Positions 19,933 to 31,584 of a DNA stretch of 64,000 nt are shown here, piece after piece (position 1 is the stretch's first letter; every line of letters begins with the position of its first letter). The DNA lies in assembly GCA_947446925.1 (NCBI GenBank), contig CANFHU010000011.1:32549-96548 (forward strand), written 5' to 3'. This DNA comes from Flavobacteriia bacterium (lineage in GTDB: Bacteria > Bacteroidota > Bacteroidia > Flavobacteriales_D > Crocinitomicaceae). The position numbers were made by a program, and so were the translations under genes. The notes under the pieces were generated by a model that was not told where the DNA came from, made no database searches, and saw only the letters and a program-made list of their open reading frames with translations.

Positions 19933-20925
19933 ATGGCTATTTTAGACTTCCAAAAGCCTGACAAGGTTATCATGATTCAATCAGATGAGCATAAAGGACA
20001 ATTTGAATTCCGTCCTTTGGAGCCTGGTTATGGTATCACTGTAGGTAATGCATTACGTCGAATATTATTATCTTCCTTAGAAGGATTCGCAATATCTTCC
20101 ATTCGCATTGAAGGGGCAGATCATGAGTTTACTACTTTAAAAGGTGTAGTAGAAGATATTACTGAAATTGTGTTGAATTTAAAACAAGTTTGTTTTAAAC
20201 AACAGATTGATGGTACGGATAACGAAACTGTAATTGTTTCTGTTACTGGGCAAAATCAATTAACTGCTGGAGATTTAGGTAAATTTACATCAGCTTTTCA
20301 GGTTTTAAACCCTGATTTAGTTATTTGTAATATGGAACCAACTGTTAAATTTGAAATGGAATTAACCATTATCAAAGGAAGAGGTTATGTGCCAGCTGAA
20401 GAAAATAAAATTCAAGGTGTTCCATTTGGAACTATTTTCATTGATTCTATTTTTACACCTATCAAAAACGTAAACTACGCAATTGAAAACTTTCGTGTAG
20501 AACAAAAAACGGATTATGAGAAGTTAGTAATGGAAATCACTACAAATGGTTCTATTCATCCTAAAGATGCTTTGAAAGAAGCTGCTAAGATTTTAATTCA
20601 CCATTTCATGTTGTTTTCTGATGAGAAAATTACTTTAGATAGTGAGTCTAAATCTGATTCTGATGAATTTGATGAAACATCTTTGCATATGCGTCAATTG
20701 TTAAAAACAAAATTAGTGGATATGGATTTATCTGTAAGAGCACTGAATTGTTTAAAAGCAGCTGATGTTGAAACGCTTGGTGATTTAGTATCGTTTAACA
20801 AAAATGACTTATTGAAATTCCGTAATTTCGGTAAAAAATCTCTTACTGAATTAGATGATTTAGTAGATAATAAGGGGTTAACTTTTGGTATGAACGTAGC
20901 CAAATATAAATTAGACAAGGACTAA
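19933..20925 (+). CDS. rpoA: DNA-directed RNA polymerase subunit alpha
   Basis: 330-aa alpha subunit. The N-terminal dimerisation domain (about 1-235) contains [34 protein letters not shown]. After an acidic linker ([12 protein letters not shown]) the C-terminal domain has [40 protein letters not shown], the helix-hairpin-helix fold that contacts upstream promoter DNA and activators. Length and domain order are normal. Confidence 0.98.
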   Translation: MAILDFQKPDKVIMIQSDEHKGQFEFRPLEPGYGITVGNALRRILLSSLEGFAISSIRIEGADHEFTTLKGVVEDITEIVLNLKQVCFKQQIDGTDNETVIVSVTGQNQLTAGDLGKFTSAFQVLNPDLVICNMEPTVKFEMELTIIKGRGYVPAEENKIQGVPFGTIFIDSIFTPIKNVNYAIENFRVEQKTDYEKLVMEITTNGSIHPKDALKEAAKILIHHFMLFSDEKITLDSESKSDSDEFDETSLHMRQLLKTKLVDMDLSVRALNCLKAADVETLGDLVSFNKNDLLKFRNFGKKSLTELDDLVDNKGLTFGMNVAKYKLDKD

Positions 20926-20948
20926 TAACCATATTATAAAGTATTACA

Positions 20949-21491
20949 ATGAGACACGGAAATAAAGTAAATCATTTAGGTAGAAAATCAGAGCACAGAA
21001 AAGCTATGCTATCTAATATGGCTAATTCTCTTATTGAGCATAAACGCATTACTACTACTGTAGCTAAAGCTAAAGCTTTAAGAGGGTATGTTGAGCCATT
21101 AATTACAAAATCTAAAACTGATTCTACACATTCTCGTAGAACTGTTTTTAGTTATTTAAAAAACAAAGAAGCTGTTTCTGCTCTTTTTAGAGATGTAGCA
21201 CCTAAGGTTGCTACAAGAAATGGTGGTTATACACGTATTATTCGTTTAGGTTTCCGTTTAGGGGATAACGCAGAAATGTGTATGATTGAATTAGTAGATT
21301 TCAATGAGTTAATGTTAGCTAATGAAGCTCCTAAGAAAACAACTAGAAGATCAAGAAAACCAGCTGGTTCTAAATCTGCTGCTACTAATGAGTCAACAGT
21401 TGAAGAGGTTTCTACTGAAGAAGCTACGGATACATCTGTAGAAGATTCTACTCCAGAGGCATCAACAGACGATACTTCTGCTGAAGCATAA
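20949..21491 (+). CDS. rplQ: 50S ribosomal protein L17 with acidic tail
   Basis: bL17, 180 aa. The conserved first 120 residues ([67 protein letters not shown]) are standard. A Ser/Thr/Glu/Asp-rich tail of about 55 residues ([20 protein letters not shown]) follows a basic patch. Such low-complexity tails are common on L17 of Bacteroidota. It is the last gene of the cluster, closed by a strong terminator. Confidence 0.97.
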   Translation: MRHGNKVNHLGRKSEHRKAMLSNMANSLIEHKRITTTVAKAKALRGYVEPLITKSKTDSTHSRRTVFSYLKNKEAVSALFRDVAPKVATRNGGYTRIIRLGFRLGDNAEMCMIELVDFNELMLANEAPKKTTRRSRKPAGSKSAATNESTVEEVSTEEATDTSVEDSTPEASTDDTSAEA

Positions 21492-21513
21492 TATTGTTTA
21501 TCAATATTTCGAG

Positions 21514-21542
21514 AAAAGGGTGATTTAGATCACCCTTTTTTT
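21514..21542 (+). terminator. intrinsic terminator of the ribosomal cluster
   Basis: AAAAGGGTGAT pairs with ATCACCCTTTT around a TTAG loop and runs into a T-tract. A perfect 11-bp stem makes it the clearest terminator in the first 25 kb. Confidence 0.9.
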
Positions 21543-21563
21543 ATGCCTTATTGTTAAGAACCT

Positions 21564-21583
21564 ATTCAATTTGTTAATTGAAT
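21564..21583. repeat. inverted repeat upstream of carA
   Basis: ATTCAATT-TGTT-AATTGAAT, a perfect 8-bp inverted repeat about 40 nt upstream of the carA -7 box. It may be an operator; no regulator is identified. Confidence 0.35.
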
Positions 21584-21619
21584 TTTACGTGTATTTCATA
21601 TTGTTAAATTTTGATTTTT

Positions 21620-21627
21620 TATTTTTG
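21620..21627 (+). promoter_or_regulatory. -7 box of the carA-eno promoter
   Basis: TATTTTTG, a match to TAnnTTTG, 15 nt before the carA ATG. A TTG at 21601-21603 lies 16 nt upstream, somewhat short of the preferred spacing. Confidence 0.5.
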
Positions 21628-21641
21628 CATAAATTATTATT

Positions 21642-24027
<2,386 letters not shown>

Positions 24028-24048
24028 AAAAAACATTTTATGTTTTTT
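24028..24048. terminator. first, AT-rich hairpin after eno
   Basis: AAAAAACAT-TTT-ATGTTTTTT directly after the eno stop, a symmetric A/T hairpin that could act in either direction. Confidence 0.5.
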
Positions 24049-24057
24049 TGATCCGTT

Positions 24058-24082
24058 AAAGCTCCCGAGAGGGAGCTTTTTT
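24058..24082 (+). terminator. intrinsic terminator after carA-eno
   Basis: AAAGCTCCC-GAGA-GGGAGCTTT followed by T residues: a strong GC stem with a GNRA-like loop. Confidence 0.9.
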
Positions 24083-24105
24083 ATGGGATTAAGTTATTTT
24101 AGATT

Positions 24106-24148
24106 ATAGGACTTTGTCCTATGTTTAGATATATCGTCCTTTCAGGAC
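24106..24148. repeat. two short hairpins with three-base loops
   Basis: ATAGGAC-TTT-GTCCTAT (24106-24122) and GTCCT-TTC-AGGAC (24136-24148), related in their GTCCT/AGGAC arms. They lie between eno and hutU outside any gene and look like a dispersed palindromic repeat. Confidence 0.5.
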
Positions 24149-24256
24149 TAGAAGAGGTTTAGGATTTATTTATGTTAGTTTTATTTTACGTTCTTGATTC
24201 GGAATTTGTTTTTCTTCTTTCTATCTTTATGGCACCAAAAAATCAAAATTCATACT

Positions 24257-26254
24257 ATGACAACTCAGGAATTTCAACAAGATATTTTACAAGGTATTCC
24301 AAGTGTTTTACCTGCTAAAAAAGCATATGAAAGTGTTATTAATCATGCGCCAAAACGTAAGGAAATTTTATCTAAAGAAGAAACACGTTTGGCATTGGAA
24401 AATGCTTTGCGTTATTTTTCAAAGGAATTACATGCTGAATTAGCACCTGAGTTTTTACAAGAATTGAAAGATTTTGGTCGTATTTATATGTATCGTTTTC
24501 GACCAGATTATACCATGTTTGCTCGTCCAATTGAAGAGTATCCTGGTAAATCTTTACAGGCTAAGGCAATTATGTTGATGATTCAAAATAATTTGGATTA
24601 TGCAGTTGCACAACACCCACATGAGTTAATTACTTATGGAGGAAATGGCGCTGTATTTCAAAATTGGATTCAATATCGTTTGACGATGAAATATTTAGCG
24701 GAGATGACGGAAGACCAGACTTTGGTTATGTATTCAGGTCATCCGATGGGGTTGTTTCCTTCGCATAAAGATGCTCCACGTGTTGTTGTGACGAATGGAA
24801 TGGTTATACCTAATTATTCTAAACCAGATGATTGGGAGAAAATGAATGCCTTGGGAGTTTCTCAGTATGGACAAATGACCGCTGGTTCTTATATGTATAT
24901 TGGTCCACAAGGAATTGTGCATGGAACAACCATTACTGTTTTGAATGGATTCCGAAAAATCAAAAAATCTCCTGCGGGTTCTTTATTTGTTACTTCTGGA
25001 TTAGGGGGAATGTCAGGAGCTCAACCAAAAGCAGGAAATATTGCAGGTTGTGTGACTGTTTGTGCGGAGGTAAATCCAAAGATTACAAAAATAAGACACG
25101 AACAAGGATGGATTAACGAAGTAATTGAAGATATTAATCAATTAGTTGTTCGTGTAAAAGAAGCGCAAGTAAATAAAGAGGTTGTTTCGATTGCTTATTT
25201 AGGAAATATCGTAGATGTTTGGGAAGCTTTTGACAGTCAAAATATTCATATTGATTTAGGTTCTGATCAAACTTCCCTACACAATCCATGGGCAGGAGGA
25301 TATTATCCTGTTGGATTAACGTTCGAAGCGTCTAATGCTTTAATGGCAAATAATCCTGACGAATTCAAACATAAAGTTCAAGCGACATTAGTACGTCATG
25401 CAGCTGCAATAAATAAGCACACTTTAAAAGGTACGTATTTCTTTGATTATGGAAATGCCTTTTTATTAGAAGCTTCTCGTGCAGGAGCGGATGTGATGGC
25501 ACCAAATCATATTGATTTTAAATACCCTTCCTATGTACAGGATATCATGGGTCCAATGTGTTTTGATTATGGTTTTGGTCCATTTCGTTGGGTTTGTGCA
25601 TCCGGGAAAGCAGAAGATTTAGCTAAAACGGATGAAATTGCTTGTCAAGTACTAGAAGAATTAATGAAAACTAGTCCAGACGAGATTCGTCAGCAAATGG
25701 ACGATAATATTACGTGGATCAAAGGTGCGCAACAAAATAAATTAGTTGTTGGTTCACAAGCACGTATTTTATATGCGGATGCTGAAGGTAGAATGCTCAT
25801 TGCAGAAGCTTTCAATAAAGCAATTGCGGCAGGTCATATTGGACCAGTTATATTAGGTAGAGATCACCACGATGTATCCGGAACAGACTCCCCTTATCGT
25901 GAAACATCTAACATCTATGATGGTTCTAAGTTTACAGCAGATATGGCAATTCAAAACGTGATTGGAGATAGTTTCCGAGGAGCTACTTGGGTTTCTATCC
26001 ATAATGGAGGTGGCGTAGGTTGGGGAGAAGTTATTAACGGAGGATTTGGGATGTTATTGGATGGTTCTGCTGATGCAGATAGACGTTTGAAGTCTATGTT
26101 GCATTGGGATGTAAATAATGGTATTTCAAGAAGAAGTTGGGCTAGAAATGAGGGGGCGATCTTTGCGATTAAACGCGCAATGGAGCGCGAGCCTTTGTTG
26201 AAGGTTACGATTCCGGAGTTGGTGGATGGAAGTGTATTGGATGGGTTGATATAA
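24257..26254 (+). CDS. hutU: urocanate hydratase, long form
   Basis: Second step of histidine degradation, urocanate to imidazolonepropionate, using tightly bound NAD+. 665 aa, longer than the roughly 555-aa enterobacterial enzyme and closer to the long form known in Bacteroidota. Visible segments: ITYGGNGAVFQNW, GHPMGLFPSHKDAPRVVVTNGMVIP, YIGPQGIVHGTTITVLN, SGLGGMSGAQPKAGNIAGCV, FDYGNAFLLEASRAGAD, MCFDYGFGPFRWVCASG and SIHNGGGVGWGEVINGGFG. The ATG at 24257 is preferred over an upstream TTG that adds a hydrophobic nonsense stretch. No other hut gene is adjacent. A weak -7 box (TATCTTTA) lies at 24222-24229. Confidence 0.95.
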   Translation: MTTQEFQQDILQGIPSVLPAKKAYESVINHAPKRKEILSKEETRLALENALRYFSKELHAELAPEFLQELKDFGRIYMYRFRPDYTMFARPIEEYPGKSLQAKAIMLMIQNNLDYAVAQHPHELITYGGNGAVFQNWIQYRLTMKYLAEMTEDQTLVMYSGHPMGLFPSHKDAPRVVVTNGMVIPNYSKPDDWEKMNALGVSQYGQMTAGSYMYIGPQGIVHGTTITVLNGFRKIKKSPAGSLFVTSGLGGMSGAQPKAGNIAGCVTVCAEVNPKITKIRHEQGWINEVIEDINQLVVRVKEAQVNKEVVSIAYLGNIVDVWEAFDSQNIHIDLGSDQTSLHNPWAGGYYPVGLTFEASNALMANNPDEFKHKVQATLVRHAAAINKHTLKGTYFFDYGNAFLLEASRAGADVMAPNHIDFKYPSYVQDIMGPMCFDYGFGPFRWVCASGKAEDLAKTDEIACQVLEELMKTSPDEIRQQMDDNITWIKGAQQNKLVVGSQARILYADAEGRMLIAEAFNKAIAAGHIGPVILGRDHHDVSGTDSPYRETSNIYDGSKFTADMAIQNVIGDSFRGATWVSIHNGGGVGWGEVINGGFGMLLDGSADADRRLKSMLHWDVNNGISRRSWARNEGAIFAIKRAMEREPLLKVTIPELVDGSVLDGLI

Positions 26255-26269
26255 TTGGGGTTATATCAT

Positions 26270-26291
26270 CGGGTGCGTCGCGACACACCCG
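26270..26291. repeat. GC-rich palindrome between convergent genes
   Basis: A 22-nt inverted repeat whose left arm is CGGGTGCGTCG and whose right arm is CGACACACCCG, with one mismatched pair. It lies between hutU and the convergent gene at 26333. No U-run follows, so it is more likely a repeat or protein site than a classical terminator. Confidence 0.5.
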
Positions 26292-26332
26292 AACGGTAAC
26301 ATAATTGATTATTAGTGGTTAGTAACGAAAAG

Positions 26333-27586
26333 TTACGTTTTACGTTTTTTCTTTTTTGCTGCAGGGAATAGGATATTGTTAAGAATTAAACGGTATCCTG
26401 GTGAGTTTGGGTGAAGGTTTAAATCCGTTGGAGGATCTTGCACCATGTGTCGGTAATCTTCTGGATCATGACCTCCGTAGAATGTCCATGTACCTTGACC
26501 TAATTCACCGTGTACATATTTCGCAGTTCCAAGCGCTTTGTTTTCTCCTAAGATAAGAACATTTGATTTGATAAATTCTTTTTTAAAGTCGGTAGTCTGT
26601 CCCATGAAATCATCGATGATGTCTGTGTGGCATTGTGTTAACATAGTTGGAATCACATCCCATTTAGCAGAAAATTCAAATAAGGAGAATTTGTCCATTG
26701 CTTCCGATTTGTGTAAATCCGTTCCGTCGATGTTAGAATACTCATATACTAGTGGGTTTCGTTCTAGGGTAAATTTATCAAATGCAAATGTGTTATTGAA
26801 ATCTAGTTTTTGTTGACATTTTGGATCTGCTGGATCCCCATCATACATGCTTTCACACACGTCTGTATTATGAGCTGCAAGCGCAATATCAAAACTATCG
26901 GTTCCGCTACACATTGTAAATAAGAATCCGCCTCCAAGAACAAAATTCTTTAAGTTGTTCGCAACCGCTAATTTTAGTTGTGATACCTTATGGAAACCTA
27001 ACATTTTAGCATCGTTTTCCGCTTCTTCTACTTGCGCAAGGTACCATGGAGCGTTTTTGAAGTTGCTATAAAATTTACCATACTGTCCTGTAAAATCTTC
27101 GTGGTGTAAGTGTAGCCAATCGTATTTTGGGAGCACCCCCATGACAATGGCAGAATCATAAATTTTATCGTACGGAATTTCAGCGTACTCCAAGACTAAA
27201 GTAACAGCATCATCCCATGGTTGTTTACCTTTCGGGGTATACACCGCAATTTTAGGTGCTTTTTCTAATTGTATAATTTCTTGATTTACATCTGGATTGG
27301 AGATTTCATTCCTAATAGCGTTCGCTTTTCCATCTGTAATGACCTCGTATTTTACACCTCGAATGGTTAATTCCTCTTCGATTTTCACATCGTGCGGACA
27401 TAAAAAAGAACCTCCACGGTAATTCAGTAACCACTCTAAGGTTAGACCGTTGTTTAACATCCAATAAGCAATTCCATAGGCTTTTAAGTGGTTTGTTTGC
27501 CCATTATCCATCGGAATCAATACACTTGTGGCGTTTAGTCGTAAACTAAAGGAAATAAGTAGAACAAGAAAAAGTAGTTTTTTCAT
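26333..27586 (-). CDS. conserved exported protein of unknown function ('asparagine synthetase B-like' in some databases)
   Basis: 417-aa protein with a signal peptide (MKKLLFLVLLISFSLRLNA) and a basic C-terminus (AAKKKKRKT). I recall homologues in Bacteroidota beginning with a similar 'xxIPMDxxQxNHLKAYGIAYW' block, often labelled asparagine synthetase B, but none of that enzyme's motifs are visible. The 'KIAVYTPKGKQPWDDAVTLVLEYAEIPYDKIYD' segment looks like a class I amidotransferase or ThuA-like flavodoxin fold. FLFTMCSGTDSFDIALAAH contains a Cys-Ser pair and TFYGGHDPEDYRH a histidine cluster. Expected in the periplasm. It lies directly downstream (3 nt) of dnaB on the same strand. Confidence 0.65.
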   Translation of the reverse strand: MKKLLFLVLLISFSLRLNATSVLIPMDNGQTNHLKAYGIAYWMLNNGLTLEWLLNYRGGSFLCPHDVKIEEELTIRGVKYEVITDGKANAIRNEISNPDVNQEIIQLEKAPKIAVYTPKGKQPWDDAVTLVLEYAEIPYDKIYDSAIVMGVLPKYDWLHLHHEDFTGQYGKFYSNFKNAPWYLAQVEEAENDAKMLGFHKVSQLKLAVANNLKNFVLGGGFLFTMCSGTDSFDIALAAHNTDVCESMYDGDPADPKCQQKLDFNNTFAFDKFTLERNPLVYEYSNIDGTDLHKSEAMDKFSLFEFSAKWDVIPTMLTQCHTDIIDDFMGQTTDFKKEFIKSNVLILGENKALGTAKYVHGELGQGTWTFYGGHDPEDYRHMVQDPPTDLNLHPNSPGYRLILNNILFPAAKKKKRKT

Positions 27587-27589
27587 TCT

Positions 27590-29164
27590 TTAGAAAGGAT
27601 CGTCCAGGCTATCGGTATTGAAGTCAAAATTTTCTTCCGCTTCATTCATTTTACTTTGAACCGTATAACTATTTCCAGCAGGAGCACTGTCAAAACCAGT
27701 ATTTACTCCTAATGCACCCATGGTTTTACCAATTGGTTGAAAATCTTCATCAAACGAGTCAAAGTTATCAAAACGTGCGTATTCACCAATAAAACGTAAA
27801 CGAACAGAGTCTGTAGCACCATTACGGTGTTTTGCGACAATAATTTCTCCTACACCAAGATTGGATTCTCCTTCTTCGTTTTGAAGAATTTGGTAATATT
27901 CTGGACGGTATAAGAAAGATACGATATCTGCATCTTGCTCAATTGCTCCAGATTCACGTAAGTCGGAAAGTATTGGTTTTTTATCACCACCACGTGTTTC
28001 CACGGAACGACTTAACTGTGAAAGTGCAATTACGGGAATGTTTAATTCTTTTGCAATCTCTTTGATGGAACGTGATATGGTTGAAATTTCTTGTTCACGG
28101 TTACCGGAACCTTTACCTCCACCAGCAGTCATTAATTGTAGGTAATCGATAATTACAATTTGAATATCGTATTGACTTTTTAGTCGTCGGCATTTTGCAC
28201 GTAAATCGAATACCGAAATACCTGCAGTGTCATCGATGTAAATTGGCGCAGTAGCAAGTTTTGCAATTCGAGTATGTAGTTGTTGGAATTCGTGTTCCGC
28301 TAAATCTCCTTTTCTTAGTTTTTCAGCACTGATTCGCGATTCTGATGCAATCAAACGTTTCACTAATTGCACGGAAGACATCTCTAATGAGAAAATTGCT
28401 ACCCCCATTCCATAATCTACTGCCGTATTTCTAGCCATAGATAGTACGAAAGCGGTTTTACCCATCGCAGGACGAGCAGCAATAACAATCATATCCGAAC
28501 GTTGCCATCCAGAAGTAAGTTTATCTAATTCACGGAAACCAGTTGGAATACCAGAAATACCATCTGTATTTTTAGATGCCTTTTCAATTTCTAAAATTGC
28601 TTCACGCACTACGTTTTGCATCACGTCTACGTTCTTTTTCATGTTGTTTTCAGCAATCTTGAAAAGGTCGCCTTCTGCCTTGTTTAATAGATCAAAAACA
28701 TCTGTAGTTTCATCGAATGCATCGCGAAGGACTTCGTTACACATACGAATGATTTCGCGTTGGATGTATTTTTGAGAGATAATTCTTGCGTGGTATTCTG
28801 CGTGTGCAGCAGAAGCGATGCGGTGCGTTAATTGAGATACATATAAAGCACCACCAGCCATTTCTAACTCACCTTCTTTACGAAGTTGTGTTGTAACAGT
28901 AAGTAGATCGATAGGATTTGTACTAGCGAAAAGTTCACGAATGGCTTTGTAAATCACCACGTGTTTTGGATCATAAAAACTACTAGGTGTCAGTACATCA
29001 ATTGTGTCGTTCACCGCATTTTTGTCTAACATCATTGCTCCCAAAACAGCCTGCTCTAAATCAACAGCTTGTGGAGGTCGCTTACCGAAAGCCTCTGGAA
29101 AATCTGCGTTTGCAGGTTTCGTTCTGGTTAGCGGTTTTTTGATTTTATCCGAATTATTTTCCAT
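27590..29164 (-). CDS. dnaB: replicative DNA helicase DnaB
   Basis: Hexameric 5'-3' helicase of the replication fork, 524 aa. N-terminal domain: PPQAVDLEQAVLGAMMLDKNAVNDTIDVL. RecA-like C-terminal domain: Walker A in MVIAARPAMGKTAFVLSMARN, FSLEMSSVQLVKRL, Walker B in IVIIDYLQLM, and LSQLSRSVETRGGDKKPILSDLRESGAIEQDADIV. The tail is acidic and disordered (EAEENFDFNTDSLDDPF). An in-frame start at 29251 adds 29 residues but lies upstream of a perfect promoter whose -7 box ends 5 nt before the ATG at 29164, so the shorter start is used. Confidence 0.97.
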   Translation of the reverse strand: MENNSDKIKKPLTRTKPANADFPEAFGKRPPQAVDLEQAVLGAMMLDKNAVNDTIDVLTPSSFYDPKHVVIYKAIRELFASTNPIDLLTVTTQLRKEGELEMAGGALYVSQLTHRIASAAHAEYHARIISQKYIQREIIRMCNEVLRDAFDETTDVFDLLNKAEGDLFKIAENNMKKNVDVMQNVVREAILEIEKASKNTDGISGIPTGFRELDKLTSGWQRSDMIVIAARPAMGKTAFVLSMARNTAVDYGMGVAIFSLEMSSVQLVKRLIASESRISAEKLRKGDLAEHEFQQLHTRIAKLATAPIYIDDTAGISVFDLRAKCRRLKSQYDIQIVIIDYLQLMTAGGGKGSGNREQEISTISRSIKEIAKELNIPVIALSQLSRSVETRGGDKKPILSDLRESGAIEQDADIVSFLYRPEYYQILQNEEGESNLGVGEIIVAKHRNGATDSVRLRFIGEYARFDNFDSFDEDFQPIGKTMGALGVNTGFDSAPAGNSYTVQSKMNEAEENFDFNTDSLDDPF

Positions 29165-29169
29165 AGAAA

Positions 29170-29199
29170 CAAATGTACGGAAAGGGAAGAGAGATACAA
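29170..29199 (-). promoter_or_regulatory. dnaB promoter
   Basis: On the minus strand: TTG (29199-29197), 19-nt spacer, TACATTTG (29177-29170), a full consensus match. The box ends 5 nt before the ATG at 29164, predicting a leaderless or nearly leaderless mRNA. Confidence 0.75.
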
Positions 29200-29303
29200 A
29201 ATTTTGTTGATAAATGAAGTGGAGTAACTTCCACCTTTTTGCATCGCCCAAAAAGGTGTTGTAATATTTTGAATATTGTAAGTTTATTTTTGTTTCAAAA
29301 GGT

Positions 29304-29333
29304 CATCCCCCTCGGTCCCCCTTCGAAGGGGGA
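29304..29333. repeat. palindromic repeat, copy 1 (C/G-rich)
   Basis: Thirty-base element ending in the perfect 18-nt palindrome TCCCCCTTCGAAGGGGGA (29316-29333), in the dnaB-fumarase gap. A related element lies at 33461-33490, with compensatory changes in the stem. Confidence 0.65.
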
Positions 29334-29416
29334 AGATTTATGTTTTGCTTCAAATTAGAATAGTAATTCAAGGTTTTTAGAAGCTTTAAATTAATTTTAA
29401 GCGTTAAATATTTTCT

Positions 29417-29424
29417 TACATTTG
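29417..29424 (+). promoter_or_regulatory. -7 box of the fumarase gene
   Basis: TACATTTG, 19 nt before the ATG. The -33 position reads TTT rather than TTG, so the promoter is only partly consensus. Confidence 0.5.
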
Positions 29425-29443
29425 CAGTCAAAAATTACTTGTT

Positions 29444-31048
29444 ATGGCTGACTTTTTTTATCAAAATCCATTTCCAATTTTAGGAGATAAAACAGAATAT
29501 AGAAAAATCACTTCTGATTATGTGAAGGTAGTAAACTACGGCAATAGAGAGGTGTTAGAAATCGATCCAAAAGGATTGGAATTATTGGCGCAAGAAGCGT
29601 TAAGCGATGTTTCTTTTTACTTGAGAGCATCTCACTTAGAAAAATTACGTGCAATTATTGAAGACCCAGAAGCGACAGATAACGATCGTTTTGTTGCATA
29701 TAACTTATTGCAAAATGCTACGATTGCAGCGGAAGGTCAATTACCTTCTTGTCAGGATACAGGTACAGCAATTGTGATGGCGAAAAAAGGGGAGGATGTT
29801 TATACCGGTGCTATTGATGAAGAGTATTTATCTAAAGGAATTTACAATACTTACCAAGAAAAGAATTTACGTTTTTCACAGGTTGTTCCATTGACGATGT
29901 TTGATGAGAAAAACTCAGGAACAAACTTACCAGCACAAATTGATATTTATGCGAAAAAAGGAATGTCTTATGAGTTCTTGTTTTTAGCAAAAGGTGGAGG
30001 TTCTGCAAACAAAACATTTTTATACCAACGTACAAAATCCTTATTAAACGATGCTTCTTTAGAGCAATTTGTAAGAGAGCGTATCAAAGATTTAGGGACA
30101 TCTGCATGTCCTCCATATCACCTAGCATTGGTTATCGGAGGTACTTCTGCTGAATCAAACCTAGCAACAGTGAAGAAAGCATCCGCTGGTTATTTTGATG
30201 AATTGCCAACTGAAGGAAACGAAGGAGGTCAAGCATTCCGTGATTTGGAATGGGAAGCACGTGTTCATAAAATTTGTCAAGAGAGTTTGATTGGAGCGCA
30301 ATTTGGCGGTAAATATTTTACCCATGATGTTCGTGTGATTCGTTTACCTCGTCATGCGGCTTCTTGTCCAGTAGGATTAGGTGTTTCTTGTTCTGCAGAT
30401 AGAAATATCAAAGCAAAAATCACGAAAGATGGAATTTTTGTAGAGCAATTAGAACAAAATCCACGTAGATTATTGCCAGAGACTGCTCCACACTTAGAGC
30501 CTGCAATCGAAATTGATTTAAATCGTCCGATGGCGGAAGTATTGGCTGAATTGTCGAAATATCCGATTAAAACGCGTTTGAAATTAAATGGAACATTGAT
30601 TGTTGCGCGTGACATGGCACATGCTAAAATCAAAGAAATTATCGACGCTGGTCAACCAATGCCAGAATACTTTAAAAACCACCCAATTTATTATGCTGGT
30701 CCAGCGAAAACACCAGAGGGAATGCCTTCCGGAAGTTTTGGACCTACGACAGCGGGAAGAATGGATGCTTATGTAGATCAATTCCAATCGTTAGGAGGAA
30801 GTATGATTATGTTGGCGAAAGGAAATCGTTCGAAAGATGTTACGAATGCTTGTAATAAGTATGGTGGTTTCTATTTAGGTTCGATTGGTGGTCCTGCGGC
30901 TATTTTAGCGAAAGAGAATATTACATCTGTTGAGGTGGTTGATTTTCCAGAGATGGGGATGGAGGCAGTGAGAAAGATTACGATTAAGAATTTCCCAGCG
31001 TTTATTATTACGGATGATAAGGGGAATGATTTTTTTGAAAATATTTAG
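29444..31048 (+). CDS. class I (iron-sulfur) fumarate hydratase
   Basis: TCA-cycle enzyme, fumarate to malate, with an oxygen-sensitive [4Fe-4S] cluster. 534 aa, one polypeptide containing the alpha and beta domains as in E. coli FumA/FumB. Likely cluster cysteines are in [10 protein letters not shown] (Cys103), [10 protein letters not shown] and GLGVSCSAD. The beta-domain signature [31 protein letters not shown] is present with [16 protein letters not shown] near the end. Monocistronic, with a terminator-like hairpin downstream. Confidence 0.95.
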   Translation: MADFFYQNPFPILGDKTEYRKITSDYVKVVNYGNREVLEIDPKGLELLAQEALSDVSFYLRASHLEKLRAIIEDPEATDNDRFVAYNLLQNATIAAEGQLPSCQDTGTAIVMAKKGEDVYTGAIDEEYLSKGIYNTYQEKNLRFSQVVPLTMFDEKNSGTNLPAQIDIYAKKGMSYEFLFLAKGGGSANKTFLYQRTKSLLNDASLEQFVRERIKDLGTSACPPYHLALVIGGTSAESNLATVKKASAGYFDELPTEGNEGGQAFRDLEWEARVHKICQESLIGAQFGGKYFTHDVRVIRLPRHAASCPVGLGVSCSADRNIKAKITKDGIFVEQLEQNPRRLLPETAPHLEPAIEIDLNRPMAEVLAELSKYPIKTRLKLNGTLIVARDMAHAKIKEIIDAGQPMPEYFKNHPIYYAGPAKTPEGMPSGSFGPTTAGRMDAYVDQFQSLGGSMIMLAKGNRSKDVTNACNKYGGFYLGSIGGPAAILAKENITSVEVVDFPEMGMEAVRKITIKNFPAFIITDDKGNDFFENI

Positions 31049-31086
31049 AAAAGTTTTAGCGATTATTTTTTTGATGTTATAGATTG

Positions 31087-31113
31087 AGTCCTGGTTTTAC
31101 TGGGGCTTTTTTT
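31087..31113 (+). terminator. terminator after the fumarase gene
   Basis: AGTCCTGGT-TTT-ACTGGGGCT followed by six T residues. The 9-bp stem includes three G-T wobbles. Confidence 0.55.
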
Positions 31114-31142
31114 GTTTCGCTTTGCGAAACAGAGGTTTTTCT

Positions 31143-31170
31143 CTTACTTTTTTCTGGCCAAAAAAGTAAG
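31143..31170. repeat. inverted repeat with 11-bp arms
   Basis: CTTACTTTTTT and AAAAAAGTAAG separated by CTGGCC, a perfect hairpin inside the gene-free region. Confidence 0.55.
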
Positions 31171-31584
31171 CAAAAAGGCCTTGTCGCTCGAAAAGCAACC
31201 ACCCATTACGAAACGTAAACTAGAAAAAACAAACTCGCCTTCACTGACGTTACGTCTCAAACACTGTTTTTTCTTGCGTTTACTTTTTCTATGGGACCCG
31301 GTTTTACTTTTCTAATGCGACGACTTTCGGTTCACGTATTTTAATGGTTCGAAAATAGTTCAATCGCATTTTTGGAGGGGTGGTTGTATTTTGACTTTGT
31401 CAAAATGGACTCTGCGGCCTCTAAAACGAGTGAGCGTCAAATTCTCTAAAAAAACTCTGCGCTAATGATATAAACTATCCTTTGTGATTTTGTGATTTTC
31501 AGATTGAATATTGTGTTAAATACTTCTCTTCTTCGATTTTGTGATTTTAATTATCTTTATGGATTCAACTAGTGCAAGTTTAGT

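Larger units (their letters stand above)
31049..31584. other. 536-nt gene-free region rich in short inverted repeats
   Basis: No convincing gene. An open frame at 31112-31315 has no homology I recognise and runs through inverted repeats. Contents: a terminator at 31087-31113, GTTTCGC-TTT-GCGAAAC (31114-31130), CTTACTTTTTT-CTGGCC-AAAAAAGTAAG (31143-31170), ATTTTGAC-TTT-GTCAAAAT (31388-31406) and a possible -7 box TATCTTTA (31552-31559) for trmB. It looks like accumulated repeat elements or decayed sequence. Confidence 0.6.

Noticed and set aside
31112..31315. Open frame of 67 codons in the fumarase-trmB gap
   Set aside because: It runs through inverted repeats, has no signal or domain pattern and no promoter; treated as repeat DNA.
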